A stretch of DNA of 64,000 nucleotides from Thiodiazotropha sp040506275 (GTDB lineage: Bacteria > Pseudomonadota > Gammaproteobacteria > Chromatiales > Chromatiaceae). This document shows, piece by piece, positions 35,763 to 45,337 of the stretch. Positions within the stretch are counted from its first letter, which is position 1, and the number at the start of each line of letters is the position of its first letter. The notes beneath the pieces are model-generated. The model had not been told where the DNA came from. It was given only the letters and a program-made list of their open reading frames with translations, and ran no database searches. The DNA is taken from NCBI GenBank assembly GCA_040506275.1, contig JBEVXD010000005.1, positions 248,001-312,000 of the forward strand, in the 5' to 3' direction. Made by a program: the position numbers and the translations under genes.

Positions 35763-36611
35763 TATAGAGGGAGTCTGTTGAAGAGTTTGTGGAAACGAAA
35801 AGCGGTTGGGTTTTCAATACTCATAAAGCTGTAAATTTATCCAACAATAAAATATGCAACGAAGTAGGAGATTCATATTGTCATTTAAGATAAAGATACC
35901 ACATTAAAAAACCATTACGCAGTAATGGGTATAAATAAAAGCTAATATTGGATCCCTTTTAGTAATCTATGCAAAAGAATTGTATGAGAGGTTACTCCGA
36001 GATTGTAATAGTTATTTGTCAGTAGTTATTAAAGTGCTGGAGGGCTTTTCCTATTAGATAATTTAATCATTAATCTGAATGTTTTTATGTATTGAGGTAG
36101 GTCAATAGATTAGTATATTTGTATGTTCAATTATTGTTAATTATGACAGTATAAAATGCGAAAGCTAAAAGAAGTATTACAACTGCTTTCACCATAGATG
36201 CTTCGAAAAATCCATACGTGGTTATTCTTGGATGACCCGACTCTATCGCAAATATCATGGTCATGATCATTTGTCTTATTTGACCTGAAACAATGTTTTC
36301 ATAGCTGCTCGTTAGTAGTTAGTCGTGATTTCATATGTGGAAATTAGCCTTTGACTTATAGAAAACCATGACTTATTTAACTATGTTGTATCCTGGCCTA
36401 GCTTTTCAATCATAGTTATTTGAATTCAAGTGTTGAGTTACAAGTCTTTGGAGTTTTTGCAAATAAATTATTCTGGTAATTATCTAGCAAGCATTTTTAT
36501 GACATAAATTTTGCGCACTTATATAGGGCGGTAGATCCGTGAATGTTGTAGATACTGAACTCTATGGTTATTCAATGTAGTTTCAGTTTAATTTGCAATT
36601 AGGAGAAACAA
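35763..36611. other. AT-rich non-coding region before the porin
   Basis: About 850 bp, clearly AT-rich, no convincing frame, RNA or terminator. The last ~100 bp with TTAGGAGAAACA serve the porin gene. The AT-richness differs from the dsr genes and suggests acquired or degraded DNA. Confidence 0.4.
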
Positions 36612-37955
36612 ATGAAAATAAAAAAAGTGTGTTTAGTCATGCTTGCTGGGGGCAGTATATTTTTTGGACAAGCAGTTACCGCAAAAGAAGAAGCTGTAGC
36701 AGGTGATATGGGAAAGCTGGATTTTAATCTTAAGGCAATGCATATACTGGGTGATGCCGGTAATGGATATGATCCATCTGAAGGCAGTGCATATATGATA
36801 AAATTAAAATACGTGACACCATCCTGGAAGGATCTGAAAGTAGGTGTAGGTTTTTATAATGTTGGAGATTTGTTTAACTTGACTGATTTTGATGCGGCTG
36901 GTGATTCTGATAAACGACTGGCGCGTGGTATGTTTGTAACAGATGATGGTCAGGAAAAGTCTCATATGGGTGAATTTTACCTGAATTACAAACATGAGAA
37001 ATTCGTAGTAAATGGTGGACGTCAGCTTTATAAAACGCCATTGACAACTATTGCATATAGTACCATGCCAAATTTCCATACGGCGTTTGGTGTCAGCACC
37101 TCAGCTATACCCAATCTAAAGTTGTCTTTAGATCAGATTACGCAGATGTCTTTTGGTGCACGAGCTGCTACTGATTATGGATTGATCGGGGAAGCTACTC
37201 GAACTGCTGGTGCATCTGTTAGTCCGGTTGCTTTGGAGCAGGCTGAATTTCTTAGCGTTTCAAAAGCTGCAATTGGTGTTGATGAAGATACGAATGGTAT
37301 TACAGTTCTAGGTGTTAGTTATGATTTATTGAAGAATACAAAAGTATCAGCCTGGAATTATTATGCTGATGATATTTCCAATACACTCTATCTAGATGCC
37401 ACTACCGGTTTCCCAGTAAATAAATTTAAACTAGGTATTTCAGCGCAATTTTTAACCCAAAGTGAGAATGGTAGTTTAATAGAAGATATGGGTATTCGTG
37501 GGTTTACCGACGGCATAGATTACAATCTGTTTGGACTTAAGGCTGTATTTAAGGGTAAGGGTTGGGTGGCATTTGCTGCTTATAATAAATCTAGTGGTGA
37601 CACCGGGATGTTTAACTCTTGGGGAGGAGATCCTGCATACACAAGTACTATCTTTTCACGCAATGCTTATCGTGAAAACGTCAGTGCATATAAAATTGGT
37701 GTAAAATATAATTTTATGAAGAATTTATTCGCAATGCTCAGTTATGCGAACTATGGCCAATCAGATACTCTTGGCTATGGAGGTGCTGGCACTGCAGCAA
37801 CAACGGATGCAGATGAAATAGATCTGGTGTTGGTATACAAGCCGATAAAAGATCTAATGTTGAAGCTATTTCATGCCGAACGCACAAGCGAATATGATGG
37901 TGTCGTTGATAGAACACAATCTCATACACGACTGATAGCATCCTATAAATTTTAG
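36612..37955 (+). CDS. Outer-membrane porin (OprD/Opr-like)
   Basis: 447 aa with signal peptide (VMLAGGSIFFGQAVTAKEE). The mature protein alternates amphipathic strands with Gly/Asp turns and ends in Phe (RLIASYKF), the signature of a beta-barrel assembled by BAM. The segment AYMIKLKYVTPSWKDLKVGV and LYLDATTGFP fit OprD-family porins. AGGAGAAACAA precedes the ATG. Likely admits a small solute; which one is unknown. Base composition is more AT-rich than housekeeping genes here. Confidence 0.75.
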   Translation: MKIKKVCLVMLAGGSIFFGQAVTAKEEAVAGDMGKLDFNLKAMHILGDAGNGYDPSEGSAYMIKLKYVTPSWKDLKVGVGFYNVGDLFNLTDFDAAGDSDKRLARGMFVTDDGQEKSHMGEFYLNYKHEKFVVNGGRQLYKTPLTTIAYSTMPNFHTAFGVSTSAIPNLKLSLDQITQMSFGARAATDYGLIGEATRTAGASVSPVALEQAEFLSVSKAAIGVDEDTNGITVLGVSYDLLKNTKVSAWNYYADDISNTLYLDATTGFPVNKFKLGISAQFLTQSENGSLIEDMGIRGFTDGIDYNLFGLKAVFKGKGWVAFAAYNKSSGDTGMFNSWGGDPAYTSTIFSRNAYRENVSAYKIGVKYNFMKNLFAMLSYANYGQSDTLGYGGAGTAATTDADEIDLVLVYKPIKDLMLKLFHAERTSEYDGVVDRTQSHTRLIASYKF

Positions 37956-37974
37956 CGGATTATATTGCAGTGAT

Positions 37975-38001
37975 GAACTCCCGATGAATAGTCGGGAGTT
38001 C
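37975..38001 (+). terminator. Stem-loop after the porin
   Basis: GAACTCCCGA / TCGGGAGTTC, a 10-bp stem with a 7-nt loop, 20 bp after the stop. The following T-run is weak, so termination may be partly factor-dependent. Confidence 0.55.
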
Positions 38002-38124
38002 AGTATTACACCATGAAATGGTAGTGATTAAATCTTCACGAGTAGAAGGAATCGACGATCTCTATAATCAGATGTTGACTCGATCCTGAGTAATCATTAT
38101 GTATCAGGGAAAGTAACAAGCTGT

Positions 38125-38285
38125 CTTATTCACTCTAGCCTACTACCTGGAGTTGACCGATTGGCAGGCAGGGCCATAAGAGAGAATATGGATTGTTTGA
38201 GAGGAAGTTCATTGCAGCTTTGTCGATTTTCTGCAGCCAAATACAGACTCCTATTCAACGGTAGAGTAACAGAACTGGTTTCTTT
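38125..38285 (+). repeat. Diverged direct repeat, downstream copy
   Basis: Partner of 35276-35418. Same order of conserved blocks, with a ~20-bp insertion. The rest of 38002-38584 holds no gene I can support. Confidence 0.45.
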
Positions 38286-38584
38286 TGCTTGGCATGTATT
38301 TTATTAGTAAATTTATATCTGATGCCTGCGGCACAAGAATAATTTCTATATTTTCTGATTGGTAGAAAGATAGATAATCTTATTTAATGATCACTCAGAA
38401 TAGACAATAGTAGAAACTATAAACTATCTGTTGAAGTAAATGATTGATCTCCCGAAGTGATATCGTTGTATCAATACCTGTTACGCCCGCTCTTAGATTA
38501 GCTTTCGATAGAGATCTCGGAGACAATTGGAACTATGAAAATACTGTCTAAACTCAATCCTGATTACAGCAACAGGGTAGTTCG

Positions 38585-41500
38585 TTGCGACAACTGATCA
38601 CCCAGGCTGCAAAACTGCCCTGGCTGGTTCTCCTGATACTGGTTGGTGTTAGTCTGATGGCAGCCAATCAGCTTCACAAACTTACATTCAATGTCTCGAC
38701 TGGTGATATGCTGGTCTTGGATGATGTCGATCTCGATTATTATCGACAGACGCTGGAGAATTTTGGCTCTGACAGCGTGATTATTGCCTACTTTGGAGAT
38801 AGTCAGTTGCCCTCAGCCGGAAAGCTACAGGCTGTACGTCAAGTTTTGGATCGCATTGAGGCTTTACCTGACGTTCAACGTTCTGAAAGCCTATTCAATT
38901 TACCGCATATCCGCAGCGTCAATGGTGATGTCACCACTACCCCGTATCTGGCAGAAGTGCCGGTAGACCAGGAAAGAGTCACTCAACTGTTCTCTCAGGC
39001 GCTGAAGAACCCCTTTGTCACAGGTAACCTGTTGGCTCCCAGCCACAAGGCTATGGCCGCTGTTTTTTACCTACAGACAGGGCTCGACGAAGCCAGGGCC
39101 AAAGTCGTGTCCAACAGTATCGATGCCCAGCTTGCCACCCTGCAGCAAGAGCTTGAGCATGCATTTCAGCTCGGTACGCCCTTTCTCAACAAGGAGATCG
39201 CGCTACGTATAGATCAAGACCTGCGAAACACCTTACCCATCGCTCTGGCTGTTCTGCTTATCACCCTGGCGCTGGCTTTGCATCGTGTAAGCGGCATGCT
39301 AATTCCGCTCCTGTCCGCAGGTATCAGTGTATTGTGGACGCTCGGTCTGATGGCTGCACTGGAAATCCCGCTGAATGTGGTGACAGTGATCGTACCAGCG
39401 CTACTGATTACCATTGGATCAACAGAAGATATCCACCTGCTCTCAGAATACTATACCCTACGTGATGCTGGTCATCGTAAGAGTGCAGCAGTAGATTACA
39501 TGGCCAGTAACATGGGCACTATCATTACCCTGACCTTCTTCACTACCTACCTGGGTTTTCTATCGATAGCCCTCAACGATATAAAGCTACTTAGCCAGTT
39601 TGGCCTGATTGCCTCCAGCGGCCTGCTGATCAACTACCTAGTGACGATTAGTTTGGTACCGGTCCTGCTCGAATTGTTTGGCACAAAATCCTCCAACAAT
39701 GCAAAACGTGGCCACCGCCGTCTGCTTCCCCTGTTAGCTGAGCGCACCTATCAGATAGTCAGTCATAATCGACCTACCGTAGTTGTACTGATTATTGTTG
39801 CAGTGGCACTTTCAGCCGCAGGTATTGGAATGTTGAAACCTGACAACACTACACTTGGTTATTTCGAGGAAGATTCAGAACTAAGACAACGCCTGCAGAC
39901 AATTCAATCTGAACTTGCCGGCATGGAAACCGTGTCCATCGTGCTCGATTCCGGCATCGAAGGTACTTTTCTACAGATACATTATCTTGAGGAAATAGAG
40001 CGGCTACAGCGTTACCTGGTCGAGTCCGGTTTTGCTGATTCAACTCTTTCCTTTGTCGACTATCTCTCGTTCATGCATGTGGCAATGGAAGAAGATAACA
40101 GCGCTGAGCTCTATCTGCCAGATGACGATGCCATGGTTCGCGAGTATATGTTGTTTATTAAGCACAATCAGGTTAAGAGCTATCTGTCGGAAGATCACAG
40201 TATGGCTCGTATTGCGATTCGCCACCGGGTAACGTCATCCTATGAGCTCAATCAGTGGACTGAAAAGATCCGCGCCCACATTGCAGCTGATGTTGATCCC
40301 GGATTGAACGTCAAGCTCACGGGAGAGTCACTATTGGCTGCCAAGGCAGCTGATTATATGATCGATGCGCAGTTGCAATCACTTCTACTGATGATTACCG
40401 TGATTTTCATGATTACCTCGGTACTATTCTTCAGCAGCAAGGCTGGCTTGATAGCAGTTCTGCCCAATCTACTTCCGATACTTATCCTATTTGGTACCAT
40501 GGGCTTGATTGGGCTTCCCCTGAATACAGGTACTGCCATGACAGCCACTATCGCACTTGGTATCTGTGTGGATGACACCATGCACTTTATGATGCGCTAC
40601 AACCTATTGGCAAAGCGCATGACCGACAAGGCAGATGTCCTGCGCCAGACAGTTCGTCACGAAGCTATTCCCATCCTTACCACATCAGTCGCCCTTGCAC
40701 TGGGTTTCGCTGTAATGGCGATATCAAACTTCCCGCCAATCGTCCATTTCGGGTTGCTCAGTGCATTTGTTATTTTTCTTGCTGTAGTGGCGACTTTTAT
40801 CTTTACTCCGCTGTTATTGAGCTTCGTCAGCCTCATCACTCTGTGGGATGTATTGTCACTCAAGCTCAAGCGCGAGGTGGTTGAAGAGTCCCAACTGTTC
40901 AGTGGACTGAGCGCGCTGCAGGTTCGTAAAGCAGTACTGCTTGGTAATATGAGCGAGCATCAGGCTGGTGAGGTCGTTGTACGCCAGGGTGACATGGGCC
41001 GGAACCTTTACATTATGCTCGATGGGGATGCAGTCGTTTCCAAACAGCATGAAGATGGTTCAAAAAATGTGCTCGATACCATCCAGGTTGGTGACATGTT
41101 CGGTGAGATAGCACTCGTTGCAGATCAGCCACGCATGGCTGATGTCACCACACAGAGCCAGGTCACGCTGTTGAGTTTTGACCGTGCAGCCCTCGCACGT
41201 ATCGCACACATTTATCCACGCATAGCTGCAAAAATCCTCGGAAATATCTCCCTGGTACTGGGTGCACGTTTTACCCGCATCACCAAGCTGGATCCAATGC
41301 TTCTCGACGATGAGACAGGAGCCTTGAAGAGATCTGTATTCACACTCCTGCTGGAAAAAGAGATCAGTGCTGCACGACGCCACAGTCATCCCCTCTCGCT
41401 GTTGATCCTGAAACTACAGGGCATGGAAGAAGATGGCAAGGTAACTTCAGTTGCTCAAATTTTCCACATATCTCGAATTACTCTGATGCATCTGCGTTCA

Positions 41501-41710
41501 GAAGACCACCTGTGCCGCTGGAACAATTCAACCTTTATCCTGTTGATGCCAAAGACAGGACAGGAGCAGGCAGAGCGGGTGAGGGACAGATTACTGGCAG
41601 CGATCGGCACCGAGAGAGGGTCACTAAATCACTGCACGATGCTAGACGAAACAGAAAGTTTTGAAAAATTTCTGAAACGTATAGAACAGAAAGAACGTTC
41701 AATGCGCTAG
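38585..41710 (+). CDS. RND-superfamily exporter fused to a cyclic-nucleotide-binding domain and a degenerate GGDEF-like domain
   Basis: 1041 aa. Residues ~1-760 form a Patched/MMPL-like transporter with two repeats of six helices; sterol-sensing-like motifs GSTEDIHLLSEYYTLRDAG and GICVDDTMHFMMRY mark helix 4 regions. Residues ~775-900 are a cNMP-binding domain (VVVRQGDMGRNLYIMLDG, GDMFGEIALVADQPRMADV). The final ~120 residues resemble GGDEF (DDETGALKRSVF) but read RWNNS where GGDEF is expected, so no cyclase activity. The start is uncertain: TTG at 38585 without a strong ribosome site; the ATG at 38535 is in another frame. Cargo may be lipid or hopanoid; gating by cAMP/cGMP is inferred. Confidence 0.8.
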   Translation: MRQLITQAAKLPWLVLLILVGVSLMAANQLHKLTFNVSTGDMLVLDDVDLDYYRQTLENFGSDSVIIAYFGDSQLPSAGKLQAVRQVLDRIEALPDVQRSESLFNLPHIRSVNGDVTTTPYLAEVPVDQERVTQLFSQALKNPFVTGNLLAPSHKAMAAVFYLQTGLDEARAKVVSNSIDAQLATLQQELEHAFQLGTPFLNKEIALRIDQDLRNTLPIALAVLLITLALALHRVSGMLIPLLSAGISVLWTLGLMAALEIPLNVVTVIVPALLITIGSTEDIHLLSEYYTLRDAGHRKSAAVDYMASNMGTIITLTFFTTYLGFLSIALNDIKLLSQFGLIASSGLLINYLVTISLVPVLLELFGTKSSNNAKRGHRRLLPLLAERTYQIVSHNRPTVVVLIIVAVALSAAGIGMLKPDNTTLGYFEEDSELRQRLQTIQSELAGMETVSIVLDSGIEGTFLQIHYLEEIERLQRYLVESGFADSTLSFVDYLSFMHVAMEEDNSAELYLPDDDAMVREYMLFIKHNQVKSYLSEDHSMARIAIRHRVTSSYELNQWTEKIRAHIAADVDPGLNVKLTGESLLAAKAADYMIDAQLQSLLLMITVIFMITSVLFFSSKAGLIAVLPNLLPILILFGTMGLIGLPLNTGTAMTATIALGICVDDTMHFMMRYNLLAKRMTDKADVLRQTVRHEAIPILTTSVALALGFAVMAISNFPPIVHFGLLSAFVIFLAVVATFIFTPLLLSFVSLITLWDVLSLKLKREVVEESQLFSGLSALQVRKAVLLGNMSEHQAGEVVVRQGDMGRNLYIMLDGDAVVSKQHEDGSKNVLDTIQVGDMFGEIALVADQPRMADVTTQSQVTLLSFDRAALARIAHIYPRIAAKILGNISLVLGARFTRITKLDPMLLDDETGALKRSVFTLLLEKEISAARRHSHPLSLLILKLQGMEEDGKVTSVAQIFHISRITLMHLRSEDHLCRWNNSTFILLMPKTGQEQAERVRDRLLAAIGTERGSLNHCTMLDETESFEKFLKRIEQKERSMR

Positions 41711-41954
41711 GGCCTGCTAACACTAATCGAATCTGCCCTGCTGAGACTGTTTTTTCATCCAGAACCAGGAGTATGGTGATCATCACAGAGAAGTACGCTT
41801 AGAATATATTGACTTTTGAAGGGGGTGTCTTCGGGAAAGAGAGGCTAAACCCTACATATTTATGTAGATCTGTTACAAGCTGTTTCACAAACCAATACAT
41901 AGCAGTTACTTGGATGTATACTTTTTGAAAGGATTATAGGAATAGTCGTGGGGT

Positions 41955-43220
41955 ATGAGGACAATGAAACCAGTGACTGCCACTTTTCTTCAGCTGGGTT
42001 TACTAACGCTGACTGCAGTTGTACAAATTAACTCCGCTATCTGTGCAGCTGGTTCCCCTGCTCAGGATTCACGTAAAAAACCGGGATTCTATACTGATGA
42101 TTTTCGTATACTTCCAGAGGTTGAAGCGACCGTCTACTACGATAACAACATCTATGCGACTAAACGGCTCAAGGAGGCAGATTGGGTTGCTTTGATCTCT
42201 CCAAGGCTGGGTGTTGACTCCCTATGGGAATCTCATAGCCTGAAATTAGATAGCGGTGCTGATTTTGGTCGTTTCACCGACAACGGAACTGAAGACTACG
42301 ATGACTATTGGCTGAATGGAAATGCTGAGTTTGAGATCAGTACAGATCGTCAACTCTATAGCTCTGCCAGTTACAATCACAATCATGAGAACCGGGGTTC
42401 CAAGGAGGGAGGCAGTCTGCAAATTGATGAACCTACCACCTATGATCTCATTGATGCTCAAGCTGGTGTTAATCAGAAATTCGACCTGGCCTCCATTAAA
42501 GCCGGTCTAACCTATAAGCAACTGGACTACGATAATGTTGGTAGTCTCTATAACGACGATCGTGATCGTGCAGAATCAGGGTTTGGAGTTCGCTTGAGCT
42601 ATGGCTTATCGAATCGGAGTGAAATCTATACCCAGGCAATTTTGAATCGGAGAGATTATGGGGATCGCCAAGATCAGTTTGGATATAACAGAGATTCGAA
42701 GGGTAGTAACCTCATAGTTGGTGCATCCCGGCGATATGGTAAGGGTAATAAATTAGACGCTTATCTGGGGCAGATAAACCAGGATTATGATGACTCCCAA
42801 TTTGATAGTGTCAATCGCTTGATTTATGGATTGGATCTTCGATGGTACCCCTCAAATAAGACAAAGATTACCGCAAAAGTAGAGCGCACACAGAATGAAA
42901 CAACTGAGGTTGGCGCCTCAAGCTATCTATATACTTATGTCGATCTGCAGATTGACCAGAAACTCGGCAAGGATATTCTGGGATACGTCAATGTCAATCG
43001 TGGTGTTGCAGACTTTCAGGATGTGGGTAGGGAAGACGTGAGCCAATCATTCGGTATTGGATTGAAATACTATCTCAATCCCTTGGTTATGTTTTCAAGT
43101 AGCTACAGCTATATTGATAATGACTCCAATGATACGAATCGTGTCTATGGTGTGTCTGAGAGCTATGATTATAAACGGGGCGTTATTTTCTTCACTGTGC
43201 GTGCCAGATTGGCGCCATGA
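41955..43220 (+). CDS. Outer-membrane beta-barrel protein (BBP2-like)
   Basis: 421 aa with a signal peptide to about residue 31 (NSAICAAGS). The opening FRILPEVEATVYYDNNIYAT is typical of beta-barrel porin family 2, which appears with exopolysaccharide or cyst genes. About 16 strand-like segments follow and the protein ends RARLAP, lacking the usual terminal aromatic. An ATG at 41964 is an alternative start. Monocistronic. Confidence 0.7.
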   Translation: MRTMKPVTATFLQLGLLTLTAVVQINSAICAAGSPAQDSRKKPGFYTDDFRILPEVEATVYYDNNIYATKRLKEADWVALISPRLGVDSLWESHSLKLDSGADFGRFTDNGTEDYDDYWLNGNAEFEISTDRQLYSSASYNHNHENRGSKEGGSLQIDEPTTYDLIDAQAGVNQKFDLASIKAGLTYKQLDYDNVGSLYNDDRDRAESGFGVRLSYGLSNRSEIYTQAILNRRDYGDRQDQFGYNRDSKGSNLIVGASRRYGKGNKLDAYLGQINQDYDDSQFDSVNRLIYGLDLRWYPSNKTKITAKVERTQNETTEVGASSYLYTYVDLQIDQKLGKDILGYVNVNRGVADFQDVGREDVSQSFGIGLKYYLNPLVMFSSSYSYIDNDSNDTNRVYGVSESYDYKRGVIFFTVRARLAP

Positions 43221-43237
43221 TATTATATAAGCAGGCC

Positions 43238-43450
43238 CTAGTGTGGTGCGTCATATAAACCCTATATTTAGACAAGACCTATCTCAGTTTGCGTTTAAAT
43301 CACCTGCCTCGCCCTGCGGGAAACCACTCAAGCCGCGATTGCGGCGTTGCACCCCTTGGTAAGGGAACAACCATTACCTGCGGGCTGCGCCTTGCACTCA
43401 CGGCTTGAGCGGCTTTCTAAATACATGGTTTATATGACGCACCACACTAG
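43238..43450. mobile_element. MITE family C (213 bp)
   Basis: Perfect 24-bp inverted repeats at 43238-43261 and 43427-43450 starting CTAGTGTGGTGCGTCATATA. CTAG at both ends may be a target duplication. An internal ctcaagccg/cggcttgag pair adds a second stem. No coding capacity. It fills the space between the barrel gene and a convergent glycine-rich gene. Confidence 0.8.
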
Positions 43451-43451
43451 A

Positions 43452-43760
43452 TTAGCGGCCTCTACCGCCGCCACCTTTGGGTCCACCATTACCCCCAGAA
43501 CCTTTATTTGTGCCGCCAGGAGAGGTAGCGCTATGGTTTGCAGAAGATCCGCGACGAGATTCGTAGCCCATGCCAAACCAGGTCCATCCGTCTCCCTTCT
43601 CGTCCTCCTGCCACCCCTCCTGCCAGCTGTCCAGTGCTGAGGTTTCAGACTCCTGATCATCTTCAATCTGACTACCGACCCCACTGTCGTCCGCCACTAG
43701 GCGACCGGCAGAGAGGAGTAGCACAGAGATCAGAAAAGCTTTGAATGTCTGACTCAACAT
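43452..43760 (-). CDS. Small exported glycine-rich protein
   Basis: 102 aa: signal peptide (FLISVLLLSAGRLVADD), an acidic middle (DSWQEGWQEDEKGDGW), and a Gly/Lys/Arg tail (GGNGGPKGGGGRGR). No known domain. It lies 27 bp after a second glycine-tailed exported protein with a related tail, so they are probably co-transcribed. MITE C abuts its stop. Confidence 0.6.
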   Translation of the reverse strand: MLSQTFKAFLISVLLLSAGRLVADDSGVGSQIEDDQESETSALDSWQEGWQEDEKGDGWTWFGMGYESRRGSSANHSATSPGGTNKGSGGNGGPKGGGGRGR

Positions 43761-43787
43761 GTTTATTACCGTTGTGTATCAGTGGCC

Positions 43788-44390
43788 TTAGCGTCTTCCA
43801 TTGCCGCCGCCTGAGCCATGTCCAGCACCCCCTTTAATAACTTGGGTACTACCACCCATGGAGGCACTACCATTTCCGGAGCTGCTATTGTTCTTACTGC
43901 GAACTATTGAACCACTTGTATTGAAGCCCTGTCCAGAAGCGCGATCGTTTGAATTAAATCTAACATCGAATGCCTCTTCATTTTCAGTCAGTTGCTGGGT
44001 GGATTGGTTCACTCTTTGCCGCTTTTGGGTCTGCTCAAATGTGGCGTCATCTTTGTGAATGTTATCGCGATCCCTGATCCGGTCCCTGTCATGGGAAGGT
44101 GTCACAATACTCTCCTGGTCGCCATTTTCTGGTTGGTCAGCCACTGTCTCATCAGATTGCGATTCGTCTCCAAGTTGCAGACGATTACGCTGAGCCTGCT
44201 CAATATCTCGTTCCCCAACTCTATGACGTAACTGAGTGTTTTTGTCAGGGTTTTGGAACCGGTGCTGTTGTGTCGCTTCAGCTCCGTTTAAATCTGGCAA
44301 ATCATCGCTGGCATAAACTACCCCGTTTACTGCAGAGAGGGTCATAGCAAGCATAACTGAAAGGTGTAATACTGTTTGTGAAGTTTTCAT
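43788..44390 (-). CDS. Exported low-complexity protein with glycine-rich tail
   Basis: 200 aa from the ATG at 44390, chosen for AGGAGAATCACT; the frame is open to 44426. Signal peptide (VMLAMTLSAVNGVVYAS), then a Gln/Asp/Arg-rich, probably disordered region and a Ser/Gly tail (GGAGHGSGGGNGRR). Divergent from the two-component system at 44612, which is the likely regulator. Function unknown; a cell-envelope or matrix protein is possible. Confidence 0.65.
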   Translation of the reverse strand: MKTSQTVLHLSVMLAMTLSAVNGVVYASDDLPDLNGAEATQQHRFQNPDKNTQLRHRVGERDIEQAQRNRLQLGDESQSDETVADQPENGDQESIVTPSHDRDRIRDRDNIHKDDATFEQTQKRQRVNQSTQQLTENEEAFDVRFNSNDRASGQGFNTSGSIVRSKNNSSSGNGSASMGGSTQVIKGGAGHGSGGGNGRR

Positions 44391-44611
44391 AGTGATTCTC
44401 CTGTTTGTGTTTCTCCCTTGACTCACTTTCAGCTTAGAACCAGACTATTTCTATAAGATTTCTGCTGTCAGGCAGTATGTTTCAAGTTGTTTCACTTTAA
44501 TTGATATCTACTGTAGCTTGTGTAGTGTCTCGTACTGATTTGAGTATTTCAGGTTTAATATGAAGCTCTCTGTTAGGGGGGCGAAGGTAAAAATGAGCTT
44601 ATAGTGACGAT

Positions 44612-45337
44612 ATGGAATCGCAAAAGATATTGGTCGTAGATGATGACCCGAAACTGCTTGATCTTGTCATAAAGTTTCTTAGCCGAGAGGGCTTCCAGGT
44701 CGATGGTGTTGGAAGTGGCAAGGCAATGGACAATTATCTTGCTAATCACACAGTTTCTCTCATTGTCCTCGATTTGATGATGCCAGGGGAGGATGGACTC
44801 TCGATAGCACGTCGACTGCGTGCCAACGGCAGCGTTCCTATATTGATGCTCTCTGCCAGAGGTGAGGATATAGACCGCATTATCGGTTTAGAGGTGGGTG
44901 CAGATGACTATCTCTCCAAGCCTTTCAATCCAAGAGAGTTATCTGCACGAATTAAAGCGATTTTGCGTCGTACTCAAGAGCTGAATCAACAGTCTAATGG
45001 TGGCGACCCGCAATCCAGAACTTATCAATTTGGCAATTATCTGCTTAATCTGACCACAAGTAACCTCTCCCGTAATGGGCAACATATCAAACTGACATCA
45101 GGTGAGTTTTCACTGCTCGAAGTCTTTGTTCAACATCCCAATCGGATGTTGAGCCGGGACCACTTAATTGAGTTGATCAAAGGTTATGAACGATCACCCT
45201 TTGATCGCAGCATCGATGTCCGGGTTACCCGTCTTCGTAAAAAGCTTGAGGATAATCCAGACCAGCCAGCATTTATCCGTACAGTTTGGGGGCGTGGTTA
45301 CATCTTTACCCCTCAAGGGGACGATGTGGCTTTGTGA
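44612..45337 (+). CDS. OmpR-family response regulator
   Basis: 241 aa. Receiver domain with ILVVDDDPKLLD, phospho-acceptor Asp in IVLDLMMPGEDG, and KPF switch Lys (DDYLSKPFNPREL). Winged-helix domain with DRSIDVRVTRLRKKLED and VWGRGYIF. The stop overlaps the histidine-kinase start (GTGA), so the two are coupled. Likely controls the divergent glycine-rich genes and perhaps the DUF2202 gene. Confidence 0.92.
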   Translation: MESQKILVVDDDPKLLDLVIKFLSREGFQVDGVGSGKAMDNYLANHTVSLIVLDLMMPGEDGLSIARRLRANGSVPILMLSARGEDIDRIIGLEVGADDYLSKPFNPRELSARIKAILRRTQELNQQSNGGDPQSRTYQFGNYLLNLTTSNLSRNGQHIKLTSGEFSLLEVFVQHPNRMLSRDHLIELIKGYERSPFDRSIDVRVTRLRKKLEDNPDQPAFIRTVWGRGYIFTPQGDDVAL

